Source: an uncultured Psychroserpens sp. (GTDB taxonomy: Bacteria > Bacteroidota > Bacteroidia > Flavobacteriales > Flavobacteriaceae). From it: 64,000 nucleotides of DNA. Shown here one piece after another: positions 47,813-57,421 of the stretch. Where the stretch lies: NCBI GenBank assembly GCA_947488655.1, contig CANKZZ010000001.1:668842-732841 (forward strand), in the 5' to 3' direction. The position numbers and the translations under genes are program-made. Numbering within the stretch: the first letter of the stretch is position 1; each line of letters starts with the position of its first letter. Under the pieces are notes generated by a model. That model searched no databases. It was not told the origin of the DNA and saw only the letters and a list, made by a program, of their open reading frames with translations.

Positions 47813-48361
47813 ATGAGTACTGCAGAAAACATTTCCGAAGAAAAAAAATATAATAAGTGGATTGTTATTTTGGCAATTGTCATTCCAGTTGTGGTTGCTG
47901 TGTTATCCAGATTAAAATTACAAGATTTTGGTATTGAAGTAGAGCCACTTAGTTTTTTGCCTCCTATTTACGCAGCAATTAATGGTTTAACTGCATTTGT
48001 TTTAATTATTGCAGTTATGGCTATTAAAAAACAAAACAGACAATTACACGAGCGTTTAATGAAATTTGCAATTATGCTTTCAGTTGCGTTTTTGGTGATG
48101 TATGTAGCGTATCATATGACGAGTGATTCTACCAAATTTGGAGGAGAAGGAGCTATAAAATATATATATTATTTTATTTTGCTCACACATATTTTATTAT
48201 CTATAGTAATTATTCCTTTTGTATTAATTACTTATGTAAGAGCGATTACAAATAATTTTGAGCGTCATAAAAAGATTGCGAAAATTACATTTCCGTTGTG
48301 GCTATATGTTGCTGTCACTGGAGTTATCGTATATATTATGATTTCTCCGTATTACGTTTAA
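47813..48361 (+). CDS. DUF420 membrane protein
   Basis: A 182-residue membrane protein with five predicted helices and conserved His in QLHERLMKF, YHMTSD, LTHILLS and ERHKKIAK. These are characteristic of DUF420 proteins found in cytochrome oxidase clusters and thought to help oxidase assembly or copper handling. Spacing of 3-4 bp to both neighbours indicates one operon. Confidence 0.88.
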   Translation: MSTAENISEEKKYNKWIVILAIVIPVVVAVLSRLKLQDFGIEVEPLSFLPPIYAAINGLTAFVLIIAVMAIKKQNRQLHERLMKFAIMLSVAFLVMYVAYHMTSDSTKFGGEGAIKYIYYFILLTHILLSIVIIPFVLITYVRAITNNFERHKKIAKITFPLWLYVAVTGVIVYIMISPYYV

Positions 48362-48365
48362 TACT

Positions 48366-48593
48366 ATGCATAAAAGGGTCGTTTTTATATTTCTTGCCTT
48401 GCTTTTTTTTATAAAGAGTAATGCACAATGCGCTATGTGCAGAGCAGTTTTAGAAAGTGAAGAGGGACAATCTACAGCAGAAGGTGTTAATGATGGTATT
48501 ATGTATTTAATGGCAATACCTTACCTGTTACTTGCAGGAGTTGGATTTATGATTTACTGGAAATTTTTTCGCGATAAAAAAGAAATTCAATAA
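48366..48593 (+). CDS. Small CxxC membrane protein of the oxidase cluster
   Basis: A 75-residue protein with a signal peptide (residues 1-20), then CAMC at the mature N-terminus and one C-terminal helix (about residues 47-67). The CxxC would face the periplasm, as expected for a metal- or thiol-handling helper. It is the last gene of the oxidase assembly cluster; similar small genes follow DUF420 in related bacteria, as far as I recall. No established function. Confidence 0.78.
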   Translation: MHKRVVFIFLALLFFIKSNAQCAMCRAVLESEEGQSTAEGVNDGIMYLMAIPYLLLAGVGFMIYWKFFRDKKEIQ

Positions 48594-48698
48594 AATCTAC
48601 TACAACTGTAACATAATTGGTATTTAGACGTCTTATAAATATCAATCAAAATTATAATTCTTAACAAATACTTAGCATAAATCACTTGTTGTTTTGAC

Positions 48699-48706
48699 TA
48701 AGTTTG
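48699..48706 (+). promoter_or_regulatory. Probable -7 element (TAAGTTTG) for the efflux operon
   Basis: TAAGTTTG fits TAnnTTTG and lies 21 bases before the ABC ATPase ATG. It excludes the in-frame TTG at 48704 as a start codon. Confidence 0.55.
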
Positions 48707-48727
48707 TGTGAATTAACCAACCATATT

Positions 48728-49429
48728 ATGATTCAAATCAAGGATTTACATAAGTCTTACCACATGGGAAGCAACTCGCTTCATGTATTAAAAGGTATAA
48801 ATTTTGACGTAAAGGAAGGAGAACTTGTCTCTATTATGGGCTCATCTGGATCTGGTAAATCAACATTACTTAATGTTTTGGGTATGTTAGATGAGGCAGA
48901 TGAAGGTCAATATATTCTTGATAATGTACCAATCAAAAATCTAAATGAAAAAATAGCAGCTAAGTATAGAAATGAATTTCTTGGTTTTATTTTTCAGTCC
49001 TTTAATCTTATAAATTATAAAAGTGCTTTAGATAACGTTTCTATGCCATTATACTACAAAGGTGTTAAACGCAAAGAACGTACTGAAAGAGCTATGCATT
49101 ATCTAGAAAAAGTAGGTTTAGCTCAATGGTCTCATCACTTACCAAGTGAGTTATCTGGAGGTCAAAAACAACGTGTAGCTATCGCAAGAGCTCTAGCTAG
49201 TGATCCAAAAGTATTGCTTGCAGATGAGCCTACAGGAGCCTTAGATACTAAGACATCGTATGAAGTTATGGATCTCATTCAAGGTATAAATGACGAGGGT
49301 AAAACAATCTTAGTAGTAACACATGAGCATGATATTGCACAAATGACAAAGCGTATTGTTAATCTTAAAGATGGATTAATTATTGACGATAGTCCAGTAC
49401 AACAAGTAAGAGCATCAGAACATGTTTGA
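48728..49429 (+). CDS. MacB-type ABC transporter ATP-binding protein
   Basis: A 233-residue ATPase of the LolD/MacB class. Walker A GSSGSGKST, the signature LSGGQKQR, Walker B VLLADEPTGALD and the H-loop VTHEHD are intact. Unlike MacB it is not fused to a permease; the two permeases follow as separate genes (8-bp overlap with the first). It powers export or mechanotransmission for the downstream tripartite system. Confidence 0.95.
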   Translation: MIQIKDLHKSYHMGSNSLHVLKGINFDVKEGELVSIMGSSGSGKSTLLNVLGMLDEADEGQYILDNVPIKNLNEKIAAKYRNEFLGFIFQSFNLINYKSALDNVSMPLYYKGVKRKERTERAMHYLEKVGLAQWSHHLPSELSGGQKQRVAIARALASDPKVLLADEPTGALDTKTSYEVMDLIQGINDEGKTILVVTHEHDIAQMTKRIVNLKDGLIIDDSPVQQVRASEHV

Positions 49430-50666
49430 TTTAGAACGTTGGCAAGAAATTTTTGAGACGTTAAGTAAAAATAAATTACGAACGTTTTTAACAGGGCTTT
49501 CTGTGGCCTCAGGTATTTTTATTCTGGTTGTTCTTTTGGGTTTTAGTAAAGGTATTGAAAATGGCGTGAAATCTCAATTTGAACGCGATGCTACTAATGA
49601 AATTTCTGTGTGGACAGGAGTTACCACCAAAGGTTATAAAGGTTTAAATCCAGGAAGATATATACAGCTTAAAAATTCTAGCTTTGATGCGGTCGAGCAA
49701 AAATATGACGAGTATTTAGAGTATAGAACTAAAGATTATATGATTTGGGGAGGAACCGTTTCTTATAATAATGAAACTGGAAATTATCGCGTTCGAGGTA
49801 CTTTACCAGATAATCAATTTATTGAAAACGCAGATATAGGTTCTGGACGTTTTATTAATCAATCTGATATCCATAGTTCAAAAAAAGTAGCAGTTATTGG
49901 TAACAAAATGAAAACAGATTTATTTAAAGGAGAGGATCCTATTAATAAAAATGTTCAAATATTTGGAATGAATTTTAAGGTTGTGGGTGTTTACTTTGAT
50001 CCAGGAGGAGATAGAGAGGAAAGTCAAGTTTATATACCAGTTTCTACAGCGCAAAAAGTATTTAATGCAGGAGAAAATATTAGAAACATGTCATTTACCG
50101 TAAAAATGGCCGATAATTTTGATGAAGCTGTAGCGATGTCAAATAACATAGCATTGGGTGTAGAACAACAGCTTAAAGAAATTCATACAGTTGCGCCAGA
50201 CGATTTGAGTGCTGTACGTGTAAATAACACTTTGGAAGAAGCAAAAAAGATTTACTCATTAATAGCAACCATACAGGCTGTTTTTTGGTTTGTTGGGATA
50301 GGTACCATCATCGCAGGTATTGTTGGTGTTGGCAATATAATGCTCATAATTGTTAAAGAGCGTACAAAAGAAATAGGAATTAGAAAAGCCTTAGGTGCAT
50401 TACCAATGTCTATTGTGGGCATGATTTTACAAGAAGCTGTCTTTGTAACAATGTTTGCAGGATTATTTGGGCTAATTTTTGGACTTGGTTTATTAGAGAT
50501 CGTTGGTCCTCAGTTAGAAAGTGATTTTATAAAATATCCGCAGGTAGATTTTAATATAGCGCTAATAACAGTGTTTTTATTGGTTTTTGCTGGTGCTTTA
50601 GCAGGTTTTATTCCTGCATATCGTGCAGCAAAAATTAAACCTATTGTAGCACTAAGAGACGAATAA
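49422..50666 (+). CDS. MacB-like permease 1 (FtsX family)
   Basis: A 414-residue permease with one N-terminal helix (about residues 21-41), a large periplasmic domain (MacB_PCD type, about 45-285) and three C-terminal helices in an FtsX domain with the coupling motif VKERTKEIGIRKALGA. It overlaps the ATPase gene and is followed one base later by a related permease, so the transporter is probably a heterodimer. Confidence 0.93.
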   Translation: MFDLERWQEIFETLSKNKLRTFLTGLSVASGIFILVVLLGFSKGIENGVKSQFERDATNEISVWTGVTTKGYKGLNPGRYIQLKNSSFDAVEQKYDEYLEYRTKDYMIWGGTVSYNNETGNYRVRGTLPDNQFIENADIGSGRFINQSDIHSSKKVAVIGNKMKTDLFKGEDPINKNVQIFGMNFKVVGVYFDPGGDREESQVYIPVSTAQKVFNAGENIRNMSFTVKMADNFDEAVAMSNNIALGVEQQLKEIHTVAPDDLSAVRVNNTLEEAKKIYSLIATIQAVFWFVGIGTIIAGIVGVGNIMLIIVKERTKEIGIRKALGALPMSIVGMILQEAVFVTMFAGLFGLIFGLGLLEIVGPQLESDFIKYPQVDFNIALITVFLLVFAGALAGFIPAYRAAKIKPIVALRDE

Positions 50667-50667
50667 T

Positions 50668-51927
50668 ATGTTTAGTAGAGACCGTTGGGACGAAATATTA
50701 GAGGCGTTAAATGCAAATAAGTTTAGAACTTTTTTGACTGCATTTGGTGTGTTTTGGGGTATTACAATTTTGGTTTTATTACTGGCACTAACAAATGGAT
50801 TAAAAAATGGTGTAACTGCCGATTTTGGTGACTTTGCTACAAACTCAATGTTTATGTGGACGCAAGGGACCTCAAAACCTTATAAAGGTTTGCCTAAGGG
50901 ACGCTATTTTAACTATAAGATTGGCGATGTAGCAGCTATAAAAACTGAGGTGCCAAATATTAAATATGTATCTCCAAGAAATCAATTAGGTGGATATAAT
51001 GGCGCTAATAATGTTATAAGAGGTACAAAAACAGGTGCTTTTGAAATATATGGTGATTATCCCGAGTATATCAAACAGCAGCCTATGGATATTATCCAAG
51101 GTCGTTTTATTAGTTACTCAGATATTGATTCTAAACGCAAAGTATGTGTAATAGGCTCAGGTGTAGAACGTGGATTATATGATAAAGGCGAAGATATATT
51201 AGGAACTTACATAAAGATTAATGGCGTTAATTTTTTGGTGGTAGGGACATTTAAAATGAGTAATAGTCAAGGAGATGGTGAGCAAGACGCTAGCACTATT
51301 TATATACCCTTTACAACTTTTGGTCAAGCTTTTAATCGAGGCGAAAGTGTAGGTTGGATGGCTATTACTGCAGAAGATGGTACAAGTATTACCAGTCTTA
51401 AGCAGCAAATTTTTGAATTAATGAAGTCTAGACATAAAATACATCCTGATGACGAGAGAGCTATTGGTCATTTTGATTTGTCTGAACAGTTCGAACGCGT
51501 TAATGGGTTGTTCTCAATTCTTACAATTGTAGGATATTTTGTAGGAGCGTTAGTACTCATGTCAGGCATTATTGGTATAAGTAATATTATGCTTATTGTA
51601 GTTAAAGAGCGTACAAAAGAGATAGGCGTTAGAAGAGCGTTGGGAGCATCACCTTGGATGATTAAATCACAAATTTTACAGGAAAGTTTAATTCTAACAA
51701 TACTGTCTGGCATGGTTGGTATCTCATTTGCAGCTTTTGTAATTTGGGTTATGAATAGCATTTTAGATAGCGTTGGGCCTGTAGAGAATTTTGCAAATCC
51801 AAGTGTGAGTATGGAAGTTGTATTTACAGCATTAATAATCTTAGTAGTCTCTGGAGTACTTGCAGGTTTAATTCCAGCTAATAGCGCTACAAAAATGAAA
51901 CCAGTAGACGCTTTAAGAATAGAATAA
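50668..51927 (+). CDS. MacB-like permease 2 (FtsX family)
   Basis: A 419-residue paralogue of the preceding gene with the same order: N-terminal helix, MacB_PCD-like periplasmic domain, FtsX domain with VKERTKEIGVRRALGA, and a conserved C-terminus (IPANSATKMKPVDALRIE). Periplasmic domains of the two paralogues differ clearly while the coupling region is nearly identical, as expected for a heterodimer sharing one ATPase. Confidence 0.93.
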   Translation: MFSRDRWDEILEALNANKFRTFLTAFGVFWGITILVLLLALTNGLKNGVTADFGDFATNSMFMWTQGTSKPYKGLPKGRYFNYKIGDVAAIKTEVPNIKYVSPRNQLGGYNGANNVIRGTKTGAFEIYGDYPEYIKQQPMDIIQGRFISYSDIDSKRKVCVIGSGVERGLYDKGEDILGTYIKINGVNFLVVGTFKMSNSQGDGEQDASTIYIPFTTFGQAFNRGESVGWMAITAEDGTSITSLKQQIFELMKSRHKIHPDDERAIGHFDLSEQFERVNGLFSILTIVGYFVGALVLMSGIIGISNIMLIVVKERTKEIGVRRALGASPWMIKSQILQESLILTILSGMVGISFAAFVIWVMNSILDSVGPVENFANPSVSMEVVFTALIILVVSGVLAGLIPANSATKMKPVDALRIE

Positions 51928-51969
51928 GAACATATAAATAAATAGAAATTATATAATAATCATCAACCA

Positions 51970-53127
51970 ATGAAAAGAACTAGAACCATAATTATATTAA
52001 TCTTAATTGTTGTCGTATTTGGAGGCGCATTATTTTATCTATGGCAAAAAAATCAAGAAGATCCTGTAAAGTATACTTCTGAAAGCCCATCAGAGCAAAC
52101 CATAGTTGTAAAAACAGTGGCAACTGGTAGTATTGTTCCGAAGGAAGAAATATTAATTAAGCCAAATATCTCTGGAGTTATTGAAGAAGTATTTATAGAA
52201 GCTGGAGAATATGTAAAACAAGGTGATTTAATTGCTCAAATTAGAGTAATACCTAATGTGTCATCATTAACTAGTGCAAAAAATAATATTGCATCAAATC
52301 AAACTGCTTACCAGACTGCTAAGATTAATTTGCAAACGCAACAATCTAATTATGACAGGCAAAAAGCACTGTTTGAAAAAGGTGTGATTTCGGCAAATGA
52401 TTTTGAAGGTGTTAAAAACACATATCTCCAGACTAAACAAGCTGTAGAGCAAGCTAGAATAAATGTGAATTCTGCTAGCCAAAATTATGACATTATTAAA
52501 ACAGGTACTACATCTGGATTAGGTAATGCAGCTCAAACGCAGGTTAGAGCAACGGTATCTGGGATGGTTTTAGATGTACCAGTAAAGGCAGGAAATCAAG
52601 TTATAGAGGCTAATAATTTTAATGAAGGCACCTCAATTGCTTCTCTTGCAGATGTTAAACAAATGATTTTTGAAGGTAAAGTTGATGAGAGTGAAGTAGG
52701 TAAGATAAAAGAAGGTTTACCATTAGAAATTACAGTTGGAGCTATTGAAGATAAGAAATTTGATGCTATCTTAGATTACATCGCACCAAAAGGTGTGGCA
52801 GAAAATGGTGCTATACAATTTGAAATTAAAGGATCATTAAAAAAAATAGACTCTACCTTTATTAGGGCAGGATTAAGTGCCAATGCATCTATTATTTTAG
52901 AAAAGGCAGAAAAAGTATTGGCTATTAAAGAAGCATTAGTACAATATGACAAAGACACTAAAAAGCCTTATGTTGAGATTGAAACTGGAGATCAGCAATA
53001 TGAAAGACGAGAGATAGAACTAGGAATTAGTGATGGTATATTTGTAGAAATAAAAAGTGGTATAACAAAAGACGATAAAATTAAAGTTTGGAACCAAATA
53101 CAAGGTATTCCAGCATACGCTCAATAA
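51970..53127 (+). CDS. Efflux periplasmic adaptor 1 (MacA/HlyD-like)
   Basis: A 385-residue membrane-fusion protein with an N-terminal anchor (about residues 5-24), a biotinyl-lipoyl-like split domain (ISGVIEEVFIEAGEYVKQGD), an alpha-helical hairpin (about 90-165, with LFEKGVISANDFE) and beta-barrel domains. It bridges the inner-membrane permeases and the TolC-like channel encoded next. A second adaptor of the same family follows the channel gene. Confidence 0.93.
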   Translation: MKRTRTIIILILIVVVFGGALFYLWQKNQEDPVKYTSESPSEQTIVVKTVATGSIVPKEEILIKPNISGVIEEVFIEAGEYVKQGDLIAQIRVIPNVSSLTSAKNNIASNQTAYQTAKINLQTQQSNYDRQKALFEKGVISANDFEGVKNTYLQTKQAVEQARINVNSASQNYDIIKTGTTSGLGNAAQTQVRATVSGMVLDVPVKAGNQVIEANNFNEGTSIASLADVKQMIFEGKVDESEVGKIKEGLPLEITVGAIEDKKFDAILDYIAPKGVAENGAIQFEIKGSLKKIDSTFIRAGLSANASIILEKAEKVLAIKEALVQYDKDTKKPYVEIETGDQQYERREIELGISDGIFVEIKSGITKDDKIKVWNQIQGIPAYAQ

Positions 53128-53182
53128 AAAAAATAACATTTAGTGTAACACTTTAATAATTATAGATACTTATAGTTTAATT

Positions 53183-54625
53183 ATGAAAAAAATAGTCAGC
53201 ATATTAATTGTTTTAATAACAATAAGCTCCCAAGCTCAAAATAAAAAATGGACACTTATAGAGTGTGTTCAATATGCTTTAGAAAATAACATTTCAGTAA
53301 AGCAAAGCGAATTAGATATTGCCACTGCAGATATAGATAAATTAACTGCGATAGGTAATTTTTTACCTAGTTTAAATGCAGGAGCGGGAGTATCAGAAAG
53401 TACAGGTCTTAACTTTAACCCAGTAACCAATAACGCACAAACAGAAACGTTTTTATCTGCTAACGGAAATATTAACGTAGGCTATACATTATTTGATGGT
53501 CTTAGAAATGTTAGAACTATACAACGTGCCGAAATTTCTAAATTGGCAAGTCAATACCGATTAGATAAAATGAAAGATGATATCTCACTTTTTGTTGCTA
53601 ATGGATATTTACAAGTTATTTTAAATAAGGCAAATTTAGAAGTGCTAAAGTCTCAAAATGCAGTTACTAATGAGCAAATTGAAAGAACAACTCAATTAGT
53701 TGAGGCAGGATCTTTACCAAGAGGAGATTTGTTAGAAATTAAAGCCATTGATGCTAGTGAAAAACAAACAATTGTTAATGCAGAAAATGCGATACAAATT
53801 TCATTAATTAGCTTAGCTCAATTATTGCTAATTAAAGATTATGAAAATTTTGATATTGAAGATGAAGGGTATGATGTTGTAGATGGAGGAATAGCAGATA
53901 AAGATATTAGCGAAATTCTAGCAAAAGCAAAAGAGTCTAGATCTGAGATAAAGATTGCTCAACAAAATGTAGAATTAGCTAAAAAAGATGTTCAAATAGC
54001 TAAGGGTGCCAACCTGCCAACTTTAACAGCTTTTTTTGGTTATAACACGAGATACACTAATAACTCATCTTTTATACAAGAAGTTGATGCAGATAATCCA
54101 TTTACAACAGAGCAAATTGGTGTTGTTGAAGATACAGGTCAATCTGTAGTAGGACAATTTCCTAATACGGTTTTAAGAGAAGTAGGTGCAGATCCTTTTA
54201 TAGATCAACTGTCACAAAATGATGGTATTGGTTATGGTTTAAATATAAATATTCCTATTTTTAATGGGTTTGCAACTAAAGGTAATATCAAAAGAAGTAA
54301 AATAAATTTACAACGTTCAGAATATCAATTAGAACAAGCAGAGTTAGATTTAGAATCTACTGTTTATCAGGCTTATGTTGATGCGAAGGGCTCGCTCAAG
54401 TCTTATGAGGCAGCAGAATTGGCTTTAGAATCTCAACAGCTAGCTTACGATTATGCTAAAGAACGTTATGATGTAGGATTAACAAACGCGTTTGATTTTA
54501 GTCAATCTAAACTGAGGTTTGATAACGCAAAAATTGAAGTTAATCGTGCTAAATACGATTATATTTTTAAGTTAAAGGTACTCGAGTTATATTTTGGAAT
54601 ACCTGCAACAGAATTAAAGTTTTAA
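53183..54625 (+). CDS. TolC-family outer-membrane channel
   Basis: A 480-residue outer-membrane factor with a signal peptide (residues 1-18, ending SQAQ) and two long helical OEP repeats (about 25-230 and 255-470), each with the usual Ala/Gln-rich coiled regions and a short barrel-strand segment. A longer loop (about 300-345, Asp/Thr/Gln-rich) lies between strands of the second repeat. It provides the exit duct for the flanking adaptors and permeases. Confidence 0.94.
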   Translation: MKKIVSILIVLITISSQAQNKKWTLIECVQYALENNISVKQSELDIATADIDKLTAIGNFLPSLNAGAGVSESTGLNFNPVTNNAQTETFLSANGNINVGYTLFDGLRNVRTIQRAEISKLASQYRLDKMKDDISLFVANGYLQVILNKANLEVLKSQNAVTNEQIERTTQLVEAGSLPRGDLLEIKAIDASEKQTIVNAENAIQISLISLAQLLLIKDYENFDIEDEGYDVVDGGIADKDISEILAKAKESRSEIKIAQQNVELAKKDVQIAKGANLPTLTAFFGYNTRYTNNSSFIQEVDADNPFTTEQIGVVEDTGQSVVGQFPNTVLREVGADPFIDQLSQNDGIGYGLNINIPIFNGFATKGNIKRSKINLQRSEYQLEQAELDLESTVYQAYVDAKGSLKSYEAAELALESQQLAYDYAKERYDVGLTNAFDFSQSKLRFDNAKIEVNRAKYDYIFKLKVLELYFGIPATELKF

Positions 54626-54630
54626 TAACC

Positions 54631-55935
54631 ATGAATAAAACAACTAAAATCATTCTCGGTATTGCTCTGTTACTAATTATTGGATTAGTAGTAGCAAAAT
54701 CAATGGGATTGATAGGCAAATCAGGAAATTTTAAAGAAGTAGAAGTAAAGAAAGTAGCATTGCTGGATATTACAGAAACTGTGTCTGCAACTGGAAAAAT
54801 TCAGCCAGAGGTCGAAGTTAAAATATCAAGTGAAGTCTCAGGAGAGATTTTAGACTTGCCATTTAAGGAAGGGCAACAAGTAAAGAAAGGAGAACTTTTA
54901 GTTAGAGTTAATCCAGATTTAATTCAATCTGCTGTGAGTAGATCTCAAGCTTCTTACCAAAATGTAAAGGCAGGATTAGAGCAAGCAGATGCATCTTTAA
55001 AAGAAGCAAAAGCTAATTACGACAGAAATAAATCACTTTTTGAAAGAGGTGTTATTTCAAAGGCTGATTGGGATAGAGCTATTGCAGCTTATGAAACTGC
55101 TACAGCTTCTAGAAGCTCTGCATATTATAATGTACAAAGTGCTGCAGCTACAGTAAATGAAGCTAAGGATAATTTAGGAAGAACAACAATTTACGCTCCA
55201 ATGAGTGGTACTATTTCTTTACTTAATGTAGAGTTAGGAGAACGCGTTGTTGGTACACAGCAAATGGCTGGTACAGAAATTTTAAGAGTGGCTAATCTTA
55301 ACAACATGGAAGTTGAGGTAGATGTTAATGAAAATGATATTGTAAAAGTTCAAATTGGTGACTCTACAATTGTTGAAGTTGATGCGTATTTAAAGAAAGA
55401 ATTTAGAGGTGTTGTAACAGAAATAGCAAATTCTGCAGCTAGTGCGTTAACAGCAGATCAGGTTACAAATTTTAGAGTTAAAGTAAGAATTTTAGAAGAG
55501 TCTTATGCCGATTTGGTAAAGGATAAACCAGAAAATTATTCGCCTTTTAGACCTGGTATGACTGCTACTGTAGATATTATTACAAATAAGAGAGATAATT
55601 CTATAGCAGTACCAATTAGCTCAATTGTAATTAAAACAGAGTCAGAAATGACTAATAATAAGATTAGTAAAGACGCATCAAATTCCGAAGAAATTATAAC
55701 TGAGGAAGAAGAAAAATTTGAGTGTGTTTTTGTAAATGATAATGGTGTAGCTAAGCTAGAAAAGGTTAAAACTGGCATCCAAGATGATACTAATATAGAA
55801 ATCGTTTCTGGTTTATCTGAAGGTGCAGAGATTATTACAGGACCATATAATGTGGTGTCTAAAACATTAAAGCCTGGAGATAAAATAGAAAAAAAAGGTA
55901 CTAAAAATAAAAAGGAAACGACTACTCAAGAGTAA
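54631..55935 (+). CDS. Efflux periplasmic adaptor 2 (MacA/HlyD-like)
   Basis: A 434-residue membrane-fusion protein with an N-terminal anchor (about residues 7-25), lipoyl halves (VSGEILDLPFKEGQQVKKGE), a helical hairpin with LFERGVISKADWD, and barrel and membrane-proximal domains. An acidic insert (about 355-370, EEIITEEEEKFE) interrupts the membrane-proximal part. It is related to adaptor 1 but only moderately similar. It is the last efflux gene, 5 bp after the channel gene. Confidence 0.93.
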   Translation: MNKTTKIILGIALLLIIGLVVAKSMGLIGKSGNFKEVEVKKVALLDITETVSATGKIQPEVEVKISSEVSGEILDLPFKEGQQVKKGELLVRVNPDLIQSAVSRSQASYQNVKAGLEQADASLKEAKANYDRNKSLFERGVISKADWDRAIAAYETATASRSSAYYNVQSAAATVNEAKDNLGRTTIYAPMSGTISLLNVELGERVVGTQQMAGTEILRVANLNNMEVEVDVNENDIVKVQIGDSTIVEVDAYLKKEFRGVVTEIANSAASALTADQVTNFRVKVRILEESYADLVKDKPENYSPFRPGMTATVDIITNKRDNSIAVPISSIVIKTESEMTNNKISKDASNSEEIITEEEEKFECVFVNDNGVAKLEKVKTGIQDDTNIEIVSGLSEGAEIITGPYNVVSKTLKPGDKIEKKGTKNKKETTTQE

Positions 55936-55963
55936 GTATGTTTATATTAATTAAATCATCTCA

Positions 55964-56641
55964 ATGCCTATAATTTTAAGTATAGAAACATCTACAACGA
56001 ATTGCTCAGTCTCTCTTTCTAAACAAGGAGAGACTTTAGTTTTAAAAGAAGATAATAATGCTAATTACTCGCATGCAGAATCTTTACACGTTTTTATAGA
56101 AGATGTTTTAAAAACTGCCAACATAAAAAAATCGCAAATAGATGCTGTTGCAGTTAGTAAAGGCCCAGGATCATATACTGGTTTGCGTATTGGAGTGTCT
56201 GCTGCAAAAGGATTGTGTTATGCATTGGGAATTCCTTTAATTTCTATTTCTACATTAGAGGCATTGGCTTACCAGGTATCATGCAATGATAGCGCTATAG
56301 TACCAATGTTAGATGCTAGACGAATGGAGGTTTATGCTGCAATTTATGATTCAAATTTTAATCTCATACGAGGTATTGAAGCTCAAGTTTTAGATGACAA
56401 CTCTTTTGATGAGATTTTAAATAAAGGGAAGGTTTTTTTCGTTGGAAACGGAACAGAGAAAACCAAATCACTAATAACTCACAAAAATGCTGTCTTTATA
56501 GATGGTAAATTACCGTCGGCAAATGAGATGAGTATGTTAGCCTATGCTAAATATAAAATAGACGACACAGAAGATGTCGCCTATTTTGAGCCATTTTATT
56601 TAAAAGATTTTATTGCTTTAAAACCGAAGTCAAAATCTTAG
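55964..56641 (+). CDS. tsaB: tRNA threonylcarbamoyladenosine biosynthesis protein TsaB
   Basis: An ASKHA-fold partner of TsaD/TsaE in making t6A37 of ANN-decoding tRNAs. The N-terminal SIETSTTNCSVSL and the segment KGPGSYTGLRIGVSAAKGL are diagnostic, and the 225-residue length is normal. It follows the efflux operon by 28 bp with no visible terminator, so read-through is likely. Its last four bases overlap the convergent gene. Confidence 0.96.
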   Translation: MPIILSIETSTTNCSVSLSKQGETLVLKEDNNANYSHAESLHVFIEDVLKTANIKKSQIDAVAVSKGPGSYTGLRIGVSAAKGLCYALGIPLISISTLEALAYQVSCNDSAIVPMLDARRMEVYAAIYDSNFNLIRGIEAQVLDDNSFDEILNKGKVFFVGNGTEKTKSLITHKNAVFIDGKLPSANEMSMLAYAKYKIDDTEDVAYFEPFYLKDFIALKPKSKS

Positions 56642-57399
56642 TTAGATAAAGTATTGAAATAATCTACAATCAATATTAAATCATTCTCGTTATTAAATTT
56701 TAACTTTTTGGATTGCATGTATTCAACAATAGCTTGTTTATTTTTTCCGAAGAGGTTATAGAAGTCTTTTTTCTTCTTAGGTAATTTTATGACATCATTA
56801 TTAAGCTTAATAAATAAAATATCTTTCAGTTTTTGAAATCTATCTTCGGTGTCAGATAAAAAACTACTTCTAGATTTTTCTCCTCTTTTATAGTTAATCT
56901 CTTCTTTTAATAGTAAGGTGCATTGATTTTTATCATTTTCAGATAAAATGACAAAATACCCTATTCCTTTTTCGTATTTAAATGCCTTGTATGTTTTCTT
57001 TTTTAGAATAATATATAGAAAATTCTCCTTCTTTTTTAGAAGGTAGTAATCTACGCCATCTTCCATTTTAGAGACTTCCATATTATCGGTATAAGCATTA
57101 TATCGTATAAAAGCTGTAGTGATGTATTTTAAATCTTTAGAGTACACTTTGCCTATTGGCAGATTGTTATCTGCACCAGAATAATTATTTATATAAGGAG
57201 TTCCTAAAACATCTTTATAGTAAAGAACTTCGTTGTTTGAGCTTAAAAAATCATCTGGCAAATGATTACCACCAATGTAACCAATATTAGAGCCACTAAT
57301 TATTTCTCCTGAGTCTTTAGTTGGTGTTTGGCAAAAAATAGTTACAAAAGACGAGAAGAATAATATAAGTAGAGCTAATATGTTTATTGAATTTTTCAA
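56638..57399 (-). CDS. Secreted protein of unknown function, paralogue A
   Basis: A 253-residue protein with a signal peptide (about residues 1-24, ending TIFCQ) and a mixed alpha/beta body without a family I can name. It shares several blocks with the gene at 58323-59021: IRYNAYTDNMEV, GYFVILSENDK, EINY, and the C-terminal LPKKKKDFYNLF...DYFNTL. The start is TTG 57399, directly before the signal peptide. It lies 22 bp downstream of the MscS gene and is probably co-transcribed with it. Confidence 0.75.
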   Translation of the reverse strand: MKNSINILALLILFFSSFVTIFCQTPTKDSGEIISGSNIGYIGGNHLPDDFLSSNNEVLYYKDVLGTPYINNYSGADNNLPIGKVYSKDLKYITTAFIRYNAYTDNMEVSKMEDGVDYYLLKKKENFLYIILKKKTYKAFKYEKGIGYFVILSENDKNQCTLLLKEEINYKRGEKSRSSFLSDTEDRFQKLKDILFIKLNNDVIKLPKKKKDFYNLFGKNKQAIVEYMQSKKLKFNNENDLILIVDYFNTLSN

Positions 57400-57421
57400 A
57401 AGTATAAAGCTTCCAAACTTT

